Positions 23,638-32,119 of a stretch of 64,000 nucleotides of DNA are shown here, piece by piece. The position numbers and the translations under genes are program-made. The notes below the pieces were generated by a model. The model was not told the DNA's origin, did no database searches, and worked only from the letters and a program-made list of their open reading frames with translations. This DNA is from Macrotrachela quadricornifera (Eukaryota; Rotifera; Eurotatoria; Philodinida; Philodinidae). The stretch's first letter is position 1; the number at the start of each line of letters is the position of its first letter. Location of the stretch: NCBI GenBank assembly GCA_022393335.1, contig JAJEKB010021185.1:111304-175303 (forward strand). The letters are read 5' to 3'.

Positions 23638-23751
23638 TTATATCAGGCTTTTTCCACTAGCACCTTGAATTGCTGCTGCTTCTGCATTGTAGTTTATTGC
23701 CACTAACATTAGCAGGACCATCAAACAAACTATTTGGCTGGTCTTCTCCAT
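23638..23751 (-). CDS. Possible small secreted peptide or signal-peptide exon (37 aa)
   Basis: Too short for normal ORF calling. Minus-strand ATG at 23751 encodes a textbook signal peptide: basic start MEKTS, hydrophobic core IVCLMVLLMLVAI, then an Ala-rich cleavage region (NAEAAA). After it come about ten small or polar residues and a TAA at 23638. It may be a complete micro-peptide precursor. Or it may be the first exon of a longer secreted protein: a GTGCTAG donor candidate follows codon CAA. In that case downstream exons were displaced or destroyed, since the hAT insertion lies ~110 bp downstream. No family recognised. Confidence 0.4.
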   Translation of the reverse strand: MEKTSQIVCLMVLLMLVAINYNAEAAAIQGASGKSLI

Positions 23752-23769
23752 TGCAGTTAATTATTAAAC

Positions 23770-24091
23770 CAGTACAGCAAGTAAAAGTATTTAACTTGTA
23801 CTTTCAAAAACGTACTTGTACTTGATTCTTAAAAGTACAAGTATTTTTCTGAGAGTACAAGCACAATACTTTATACTTAAATACTCGTACTTTCAAGTAC
23901 AAAAAGTACTAATAATACTTTTAATACTTGAAAGTACGAGTATTTAAGTATAAAGTATTGTGCTTGTACTCTCAGAAAAATACTTGTACTTTTAAGAATC
24001 AAGTACAAGTACAATTTTGAAAGTACAAGTATTTACTTTTCACTTGAAAAAGTACAAAAATACAAGCACACGTACTTTCGTCCTAGCTCTG
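23770..24091. mobile_element. Palindromic element rich in AAGTAC
   Basis: The arms are inverted around ~23915 (left about 23790-23905, right about 23925-24030). The sequence is dominated by AAGTAC/GTACTT words. The right end, read inward, is CAGAGCTAGGACGAAAGTACG, hAT-like. The left end is shorter by about 40 bp and starts CAGTACAGC, implying a deletion. No matching target duplication found. Probably a hAT-derived MITE. Confidence 0.65.
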
Positions 24092-24180
24092 ATGTGATGA
24101 TAGCGGCTTTTCTCAATTTCATTTAAATAGAAAAATTTTCTATTTAAAATAATGTAAATTATTTTTTGGAACAATTTTTA

Positions 24181-24220
24181 TTTCGACGTTTCGGCTAGTT
24201 ATACTGTCTTTATCAAGATG
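24181..24220 (-). ncRNA. Degenerate hammerhead-ribozyme-like motif of a Penelope-like element
   Basis: Read on the minus strand: TTGATAA, then AGACAGTATAACTAGCC, then GAAACGTCG. Hammerhead cores in Penelope-like elements read CTGATGA ... GAAAC. Here the first box has two changes and stem II does not pair well, so activity is unlikely. Its position 3' of the GIY-YIG-like ORF on the same strand (with a later hAT insertion between them) fits a Penelope-like element terminus. Confidence 0.4.
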
Positions 24221-24495
24221 TTACAAGCTGACATAAAACTTTGTATTACATTTAAAACTTTTAAATTTAAATTTAAGTTAATTTGGATGAATTTTAACAA
24301 GGTAAAAGTAGTTGAAATGAAAGTAAATAAGATAAAAGGAGAAAATAAGAATATAGTATTTGAGAGTTAAGTTGTACGACATAAGAAAGGAAAGAAAATA
24401 TATAAATTTAATTTATATAAATTTATAATCACATTTTTGTTTGTCAACTTTATCTTGATACATATTTTATATCTATTCCATTAGGATATATATAT
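24221..24495 (-). other. Presumed 3' untranslated part of the Penelope-like element
   Basis: Very AT-rich, no ORF. It lies between the hammerhead-like motif and the left edge of the hAT-type insertion, and is therefore probably the severed 3' tail of the element whose ORF ends at 26444. Confidence 0.35.
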
Positions 24496-26425
24496 AGAGG
24501 AACCAGGAGCGTAGCGAGGAGGGGTGCGTGGGGCGGAACACCTCCTGCTTCTGAAATTTGCTTATATTACGCCCCCCCTGCTTTTAACAGATTCATACTC
24601 TGTTCGGCAATTGTAGAGAATACAAAATATCTATATTGTATTATATGTGAAAATTTACTAGTTTATCAAAAAAACTCAACAAAGACTCTTTAATTCATTT
24701 TTTGTAATACTTTTTTACTTGTTTTCTGAAAATTACTGATACAGTTCTGTACAAGCAGTGATCTCTAACGAGTGAAACGATGAAATTTCATTGGAGAAAA
24801 TGACTTGGTTCTTCGTCAAGGAACTCGTCAGTATACGAAACGAAAAAGCAAAATAAAAACTTGTCGTTTAATGTTTCTCAGCGTTCAACAGTGATCTTTA
24901 GTTTTGTTTAACTTTTTGAAGCTGAAAAAAGTTTTGATTAAATTAAATATCAGGATTATTTACAACACTTATATTGACATACTTATTCATGTATCCATTT
25001 ATATTCATGTTCAAAGGAGTTCAACAATAAAAGTGTCGGCATTTTGAATACTTTTAGAGCTAAATAATTGAACATAGATAAATGTCATTGTTTAGTATAA
25101 CTTAATCAAATAAATTAAATTAATATTGCTAAAAGTTTTTCTTTCTAAGGTTTAATGTGCTATGATTTAGCATATCAAATTGATTTTTTTTCTTTTTGTT
25201 TTAGACAGCCAGGAGCATAGTGAGGAGAGGGGAGGCGCGTAGGGTGTTACGTGACTTGTCCACGTAACGCGACACTACGCCGATCAAGTTTTTGAAATTT
25301 TTTTTCGCGTTGAATAGATCTGAATATGTTACTAGATGTAGTTTTTAACGCTGATTACGAAGTGGACATTTATTTTGCAAAAAAATAGATTTTGGCATCG
25401 AAAACTGGGTTCTAAACTTTTCAAAAATCGTATTTTGAATTTTTTAATCAAGAAATTTTTCAAAAAGTATTGAGAGACATAGCATTCGATGTAGAGTCTC
25501 ATGCTTTACAAAATGGTCTATTTACTTTTGACTTTCATAGCTAAGGACAATTTGTAGACTCTTATACAGTTTCCAACTTACTGTTCAGTTTATGAGCTCC
25601 CATGGCGATGTATCAATCTCATTCTTGCGTAGAACGATCAGCGACACAGACAAGACTAACACTTATAAAAATCAAATCATTCCGAGCATATTAAGTGTCT
25701 CAAAATTGGTCGACAAAAAAGTGCGTAACAGCGTTACAAAAAACGTAACAGTGTTACGTTTGTTTTTTGCATTTTTCATCTGAGCAAAAAATAGTTTAGA
25801 AAAAATCTTTTTTACTGCCTAAAGCCTGTTCGATGCTCTGCAAAATTGGCTCTAGAAGCACTTCATGCGGAAAAACAGTTTTGCGAGAAATTAGAGTTTT
25901 CTAGACGTCACTGGAGAAAAGGGTCTTTTTATGTAACAGCGTTACGCCATAATAAAAACTTTCTAGACGCTCGAGACTTCGATCAAAAAACGTCATTCTT
26001 ATAGGATAAATAAAGTTTGATAAGCTGCGTTGAATGGCGTTTGAACCAACTTTCTAGTTTTCAAACCATCCGAGATAATTGAAGAAGAGTGTATCAAGAA
26101 CGTAACAGCGTTACGTTTGGACAAGCCGTACGCTCTCCTGCTTTTGAAAAATTTATTTTATTTTGCTCACCAAAATCGAAAAAATGGTGTTTTCGGAGAA
26201 TTTTTATGATGATTCTTTACAAATAATGATTTTACGCCCCCTCCCTGCTTTTGAAAAATTTAATTTTTTTGCTCCCCAAAATCGAAGAAATGGTGTTTTT
26301 GGCGGATTTTTATAGTGATTCTATATAGATACTGACGCTACAGGTCTCTAATCCAAAACGTTTTAGGTACCAGCAAGTTACGCCCCCCCCTGCCTTATGG
26401 ACCTCGCTAGGCCCCTGAGAGGAAC
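24496..26425. mobile_element. Non-autonomous hAT-type element, 1.9 kb, perfect 8-bp TSD
   Basis: Ends CAGGAGCGTAGCGAGG (24504) and CCTCGCTAGGCCCCTG (ending 26417) are inverted, 14 of 16 matching. They are flanked by perfect AGAGGAAC duplications (24496-24503, 26418-26425). No transposase frame. The interior has a second end-like copy at 25210 (CAGGAGCATAGTGAGG). Copies or variants of the palindrome GTAACAGCGTTAC occur near 25240, 25730, 25935 and 26100. A ~97-bp imperfect tandem duplication (about 26130-26325) carries CCTGCTTTTGAAAAATTTA. It looks composite: an element inserted into or fused with a related one. Confidence 0.85.
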
Positions 26426-26443
26426 AGAGTGTGTTTTTTTATT

Positions 26444-28063
26444 TCATTTCGGTTTATAAGCCTTTATCATTAACGATTCCTTTATAAGTAATTTGTATGA
26501 TTTCTTTTCTTTTGATATTATTTCACATTTTTCCCAATTAATTCTGTGGTTAGTTTCTTCGATATGTTTTAATAGTGATGATGTTATTTCTTTTCTTTTA
26601 TTTTCATTAGTATCAACTTCATTATTCATTTGTATATTTAGAAGTGAATTTTTATTTGTATTAATTGATATAATATTTATTTTGTTATTTTGTATTTCAT
26701 AATTTTTGTTAAAATTAAACAATGGATTTCTATTCATTTGCAGCTTCTTTATCCTATCTGATGTTCTCAAATTTTTATTCAGTTCTTCATTATTTGTTTT
26801 AGATATTATATTTTGCTTTGGTGTTTTAATTTTTATATCATTGTTAATGATATTGGATATAATATTAGTATGATTTTTTATTCTGTTTCTTCCATTAATG
26901 TTAGTACCTAAATTATTTGTTTCATGTTTATTATTATTAGATGTTGTTAAACTATTAACAAAATTCTGTTCATTGTGTTGTTGGACGTCTTCATGATGAC
27001 TGGTTAAATCTGATTTAATTTCCATAAATTCCATTTTTGATGCTTTTACCTGATCATTTGTATTTGTATATACTTTGTTTAGTTTTTGTATATTATTGAT
27101 ATTAAAGGTGGAATTATCGCTTAAATCGAAATGATTACTTACTATCTGTTGTTGCTTAGCCTCTTTCTGATATATATTTTCATTGAGTTTATTATTAGTG
27201 TCTTTTTTTGTTTTAATTTTATTTCTTTTAGTTGAATTTTTATTTAGTTTATATATCATATATTGATTAATATTACTTGGAAAATTAATATTATTAATAT
27301 CTTTATTATTAACATGTTGTTCTTCATCAACATTATAATAATTTACTTGTGTATCATTATTCGAATTATTTATTTTATGTTTATTTTTATATGTTGGTGA
27401 ATTAATATAGTTAATATCATTATAAGTAACATATTGCTCATCAACTACATCAGAATGATATGCGTGTGCATCATTAAAAGGATTATTTACTTTATGTTGA
27501 TTAATATTTGTTCGAATATTAATGTTGTTATTATCATTCTAAATCTCACGTTGTTCATTAATCATATTTGAATGAAATGTTTGTGTATCATTATCTGAAT
27601 TATTAATTCCATGTTTATTATTATTTATTGGAATATTGATATTATTAATATTATTATGAATTGTACTTTGTTCATCAACTGCTGCAGAATGAATTGCTTG
27701 CATATCATTATCAGAATTCTTTATTTTATGTTGATTAATATTTTTTGGAAATTTAATATTATTTATATCATTATAAATATCATATTGTTCATCAACTTCA
27801 GTAGAATCAATTGTTTGTGTATCATTATCCGATTTATTTATTCTATGTTTTTTATTGTTTGTTGAAATGTTAATATTATTGATATTAGTGTGAATTGTAC
27901 GTTGTTCATTAACAACTTTATAATGAATTGCTTTTGTACTCTGAAAAAAACTAAGGAGCTTTGCAGAACTATTTTTGGTTCTGGAGCATTTGCAGAGCCA
28001 AAAATAGTTTTGCAGAGCAGTTGAAAAACCAAAAATGGTTTCGTACAATGATGCTGAATCCAA
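26444..28063 (-). pseudogene. Penelope-like Asn-rich ORF with GIY-YIG-type C terminus and one in-frame stop
   Basis: One reading frame runs from 28063 to 26444 (about 540 codons), broken only by a TAG at 27541-27539. Its C terminus, LLKHIEETNHRINWEKCEII then KLLIKESLMIKAYKP, matches the end of the GIY-YIG endonuclease domain of Penelope-like retroelements, including the Glu of the KES block. The rest is Asn/Ile/Lys-rich. From ~27940 to ~27270 it consists of six ~40-residue repeats (cores INNINI, NNKH, NSDNDTQ, DEQ). No reverse-transcriptase motifs were found. The first ~40 codons (28063-27939) belong to the inverted-repeat element inserted there, so the true N terminus is lost. At the stop, other repeats have Tyr or His, so TAT to TAG is a simple nonsense change. 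Confidence 0.6.
27270..27938 (-). repeat. Six ~120-bp in-frame tandem repeats
   Basis: Anchors such as GTGTATCATTAT recur near 27330, 27446, 27563, 27683, 27805 and 27926, a spacing of 116-122 bp. This is close to 40 codons and keeps the Asn-rich frame. Copies are diverged from each other, and the right end is truncated by the element starting at 27939. Confidence 0.75.
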
Positions 28064-28870
28064 CGGGTTCTGCCTAATATCTGTAAAACTTTGAAGGATT
28101 CTGTCTCCTAATGCTGAACCATGAAAAGTTGCCTGTCCAATTATGCGGAACCAAAAAGGTTCCGTGAACAGCTTCGGAATCTTGAATGGTTCTGCCTATC
28201 AAATCATGAACCGGAAGTGTTCTGTCTTGTAAATGTGGAACTTCCATAGGTTCTGTATTTCAATGCTGAACTATAAAAAGGTAATCTAACTAATTATATG
28301 GAGCCAAGATAGTTCTGCTCATAAATGGGACACTTTAGCCGGTTCTTTCCTGTAAATTTGAAACTTTCAAAGGTTTTGTCTCTCAATGCTGAACCATGGA
28401 ACATTTTCTATCAAATTATATGGAATCAAAAAGATTCTGTCAAAGAATGCCGAACCTTAAGGATTTTGCTTACTAACTCTTGAACCACAAAAGTTGTTTC
28501 ATCGACTACATTGCACCGAAAACATTCTGTCCGATAAATGCTGAATTTTCAAAGATTCTGACTATTAATGCTGAATCATGCGACGCTTTCGGTCTAATTA
28601 TACAGAACCAAGAAGGGTTCTATCAAAAGATACTGAATCTTGAAGGGTTCTGCTTGCTAAATTCTGAACCACTTAAGATTATTTGTTCGATTGCATTCAA
28701 CAAAAAAAGGTTCTGTCAAAACATGTTGAAGCATAAAAAATTATTTAATTCGTTGTATTATGTCAAAAAGGTTCTCTCTATTAAGGCCGAACCATAGCAG
28801 ATTTTCAGTTCGACTATGTAAAACCAAAAAGGTTCTGTCGGATTACAGTGAATGTGAAAAGATTTCGGTC
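27945..28870. repeat. Degenerate GGTTCTG/GAACC minisatellite
   Basis: Subunits of about 30 bp alternate GGTTCTGTC and TGCTGAACCATGAA, with higher-order recurrences of TGCTGAACCATG near 28112, 28264, 28387, 28569 and 28783. It is strongly diverged, and many units could form short hairpins because GGTTC and GAACC are complementary. Frames across it (28480-28797) are by-products. Confidence 0.65.
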
Positions 28871-29109
28871 TTCTTCTGCTAAACTTCCATTTATGTTCTG
28901 AGCGTTTTCTGGAAGACAAATCTAAAAAATGAAATATTACATCTTTTATATTTCGACTCATTCTGATGGTATATCATTGATAACTTACATATGCTGAAAA
29001 GAAAAAAATACTTCTTTTTTTGGTTGCTATTGATGATATATCAACGCTGAGTTATACATTAGAGAAGAAATAGATCTTTTCTTCTTATCTACTCAAAAAG
29101 TATGTGCAC

Positions 29110-29811
29110 CAGAGACCGTCACAGGACACTTTTTTCTGCCCTGCCCTGCCCTGTGCTCTGCTAAAATTTTTTTGCCCTGTCGTGTGATTGTCTCTGTTGT
29201 GTATCAAATCTGTTTGGGAATCAAATTTGTGCTCAGAATGCTAAAAAAATGAATCAAAAAGTATGAACATATAGTAAAATTTCTTGTTATATATAAACGT
29301 ATTACTGCTCAAAAAGCTTAACCCTTTCGCGCTGGGGTTTTTTTAGTAAGAAACGTATTCGCATCTAATGTGAAACTAGTTTTATCACAGCCTCGCATTA
29401 AAAATACATATTTATTGTGAAATTATCATCACCATTGGTCTTTCTATGCTTGTAATGGATAACACTCCTCAAATACTCGTATAAAATTGTACTTGGAGTC
29501 ATACTAATGCGGACATATAATGAAAACCCTCACCGTCCCGTATATGGGACACTTGGCGCGAAAGGGTTAATCTTTATTGTATTTTTTCACTCATATATTT
29601 AGTTTATATAGGCATACTTCATTGTGCCAATGAATTAGAGGTATTTGAAGTAATCTCACAAGAACTTTTCTTTATCAACATACAGAAATATCTATTGAAT
29701 TTATCAGTCACATTAAATTACAGTTTGAAATATGTGATTAAAACTGTTGATTACAACAAAAAGTTAACAGGGCAAACGTTTTTGCCCTGCCCTGCCCTGT
29801 GACGGTCTCTG
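29110..29811. mobile_element. Inverted-repeat element with CCCTG-rich ends
   Basis: The ends CAGAGACCGTCACAGG (29110) and CCTGTGACGGTCTCTG (to 29811) are perfect inverted repeats of 16 bp, each followed inward by CCCTGCCCTGCCCTG runs. CAG...CTG ends suggest hAT, but flanking bases (ATGTGCAC versus GTAAGTAA) do not give a clean 8-bp duplication. No coding content; hosts a piggyBac-like MITE. Confidence 0.72.
29318..29570. mobile_element. piggyBac-like MITE with TTAA duplication
   Basis: TTAACCCTTTCGCGC at the left and GCGCGAAAGGGTTAA at the right are perfect 15-bp inverted ends including the TTAA at 29318-29321 and 29567-29570. TTAA targets followed by CCC are the signature of piggyBac-superfamily ends. 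About 245 bp inside, no ORF. Confidence 0.82.
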
Positions 29812-30327
29812 GTAAGTAATATATTTGAAATTAAAATATTAATATTTTCTTTTTATGTTTAGGTTCGTGTCTAGATCACATCACATTACTGGTAAGTTAT
29901 TTATTTGAAACTAAAAATTATAGATTTTTCTTTCTCTGTTCAGGTTTCTGTGGGAATTTTATTAATGGTATGTGTTATATTTGGAATAAACATAAATATT
30001 TTTCCCTTTATATTTAGATTCGTCTTGATGGCATATGAATGGTGAGTCAAATATTTTATATGAAAAGACTAATATTTTCTTTTCTCATTTAGGCTTTCAC
30101 CACGATCATACTAATGGTGAGTAATATATTTGAAACCAAAAATTATATTTTCCTTTCTTTGTTTAGGTTTATATGGGAAATTCTATCAATGGTAAGTGTT
30201 ATATTTTTTTGGAATAAACATATTAATATTTTTCTCTTTATATTTAGGTTCGTCTTGGTGGCAGGCATATCGATAGTGACTTCTATATTTGAATTGAAAA
30301 AAGGAATATTTTCCTCTTTATATTCAG
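29812..30327 (+). repeat. Tandem array of intron-like units and 24-nt micro-exon-like segments
   Basis: Seven intron-like segments, each opening with GTAAGT/GTATGT/GTGAGT-type donors and closing with a pyrimidine tract and TTTAG or TTCAG: 29812-29862, 29892-29943, 29968-30017, 30042-30092, 30117-30166, 30192-30247 and 30276-30327 (50-56 bp; the last has a weak GTGACT donor). They alternate with exon-like blocks 29863-29891, 29944-29967, 30018-30041, 30093-30116, 30167-30191 and 30248-30275 (29, 24, 24, 24, 25, 28 nt). The unit is ~76 bp. Blocks 1/4, 2/5 and 3/6 resemble each other, giving a ~225-bp higher-order period. Spliced together, every frame meets stops, so present-day coding is doubtful. 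Confidence 0.7.
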
Positions 30328-30400
30328 GTTGGTTCGGAAACTACTTCAAGTTTTTCAAAGGTACATATTTTCGTGATAAGACAATAGTTTCACGAAAATT

Positions 30401-30966
30401 CATCTGACGAGAGCACCTTCCGAGGTGTCAAAAAGCTTTTGAGTCCGAATTTTGTCCATAAGTAGAGAATATATAGACTAGAAAAAGCCTAAAGAGATAT
30501 GGGTTCAAGTTGAGATTTGGCTGAGATATTGACTTTTTACCAGTTTTCCTATGAGACCCCATTTTGCCACAAAATCAAAGTTCCGAATTTTGACGTGAAA
30601 TTTTGCCCATATAAAGACTTCAACCAAAGTAGCTCATCTACAAAGTTTCAGAATTTTTGGACTAAGCATTGCTGAGATATAATGTTCATATATACAACAA
30701 TATCCCTAAAAAACTGTGCTTATGTCAATAGATTCATATCTTGGGAATGTTAAGTCCAAAATTTCTGAAACTTTGTAGATAAGCTACTTTAGGTGATGTC
30801 TTGATATGGGCAAAGTTTCACGTCAAAATTCGAAACTTTGATTTTATGGGAAAAAGAGAGTCCCAGAAAAACACTATAGTAAAAAGTCAATATCTCAGCC
30901 AAATCTCAACTTGACCTCATGTCATCTTAAGCTTTTTGACACCTCGGAAGGTTCCCTTGTCAGATG
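30401..30966. mobile_element. 566-bp palindromic element
   Basis: CATCTGAC at 30401 and GTCAGATG at 30966 are the tips of arms inverted over about 280 bp each. For example CCTTCCGAGGTGTCAAAAAG on the left faces its complement at about 30940, and AAGTTGAGATTTGGCTGAG faces its complement at about 30900. They meet near 30684. No ORF. Foldback-type MITE nested in the 3.2 kb element. Confidence 0.75.
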
Positions 30967-31134
30967 GATACCTATTGTGTTAGACTGAACCATTTTTAAT
31001 TCTCTATTAAAAATGGTTTTATTAGTTTTTCACGAAACCTTTTTCTAGCCAGAACCTTTTTAAGGGGTTCTATGGAGTACCCACTACCAGAACCCTTAAA
31101 AAAGTTCTGCAAAACTCCTAATTTTTTTAGAGTA

Positions 31135-31304
31135 CTCCCCCTCAGGGATGGGTCAAAAAATGAGTCAAGTTGAATCGCCGTTCTTCCCGTCTAGACATAA
31201 ACAATTTGACAAGTTTTAGAATTTTCCATGGTAGAGCAACACTTTTTGCAAATCCGAATGGTCTTCTGATAACATTCATTTTTTTGACCCATTCCTGAGG
31301 GAGT
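31135..31304. mobile_element. 170-bp MITE
   Basis: ACTCCC...TCAGGGATGGGTC at the left and GACCCATTCCTGAGGGAGT at the right are inverted repeats with a shared TCAAAAAATGA tract. It directly abuts the TA border of the 3.2 kb element. No coding content. Confidence 0.6.
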
Positions 31305-32119
31305 CGAAATTTTTGACTCAAAATGAAAGCCGTTTCAGAGCTTTGAAATCCATGGATATCGACTCAGTTTGTTGTGCTGATTTCAAACCTGACGTTTTTT
31401 TTTAAAAGAAGCCTGATGATTAACATCGAAATCCTTCAAGTACTAGCCAAAAGCAGGCTTTTTTAGCGTTCCTAGACATTGTTCACTTCGGCTGAGTGCC
31501 TTACCTATGTAAAAACACCGATCAAATAGCACCATTTTATAGAGCTTTCTAAAGGCTGTCGAATTTCACACAATTTAGAGTGGAACATTATCATTTCGAA
31601 ACCAAAGATGACCAGATGGTCACGAATACCTGCACTTCAGATACACCATCTTGAGAATGTCGTCCACACAAAAACCCAAAGGAACAATATTTTCCAGTCA
31701 GCTGTGCACAGCCGAAATCAAGCGAAAATCTATGAATTGAATAAAAAGTAACTTCTGAGACCTCTAGTGATATTTTGAGAAGGATAAAAACGATTTTGAA
31801 GAGAGGACCATTTTCGCCTCTTAACACCCCCCGTCCTTTGGTTTCAATATAGCCAGATGTTATCTAAAGAAGAAAAGTTTCAGAGCAGATAGCTTGCACA
31901 CTGATCTGTATCGATGTCTAGAAAAATGATAATTATGATTATATTGATTTTCCTAGCTATTTAGCTTTTACTGGACTATTTTGAGAGAGCAATACATGAT
32001 GATCTCTAATGAAAGATGAATAAATTGCATAATACGTGTCCTTAATTAGCGCGATATGAGATTAATATTCAACACTAGTTTGAAAGAGTTCTTGATAAAG
32101 CAGTCTTGCAATGTTACCG
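31305..32119. other. Non-coding, 3' flank of the ABC transporter
   Basis: The 78-codon minus-strand frame at 31591-31827 has no recognisable motif, and the sequence looks like decayed repeat. Nothing else supported. Confidence 0.4.

Larger units (their letters stand above)
27937..31134. mobile_element. 3.2 kb inverted-repeat element with TA target duplication
   Basis: The left end from 27939 (CTCTGAAAAAAACTAAGGAG) and right end to 31132 are inverted over about 45 bp; the mirror copy reads CTCTAAAAAAATTAGGAG inward. Both are bordered by TA (27937-27938, 31133-31134), as in Tc1/mariner-class insertions. Just inside each end is TTTGCAGAACT. No transposase frame is visible. The interior holds a degenerate minisatellite, a nested inverted-repeat element, an intron-like array and a palindrome, described separately. 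It interrupts the Asn-rich Penelope-like ORF. Confidence 0.7.

Noticed and set aside
28480..28797. 105-codon plus frame
   Set aside because: Lies wholly within the GGTTCTG minisatellite; no protein-like constraint.
29812..30327. Reading the intron-like array as a presently coding gene
   Set aside because: Joining the exon-like blocks gives stops in all three frames (TAG in block 1, TGA in block 3), so only the structure is reported.
31591..31827. 78-codon minus frame
   Set aside because: No motif, no splice structure, next to MITE sequence; likely chance.
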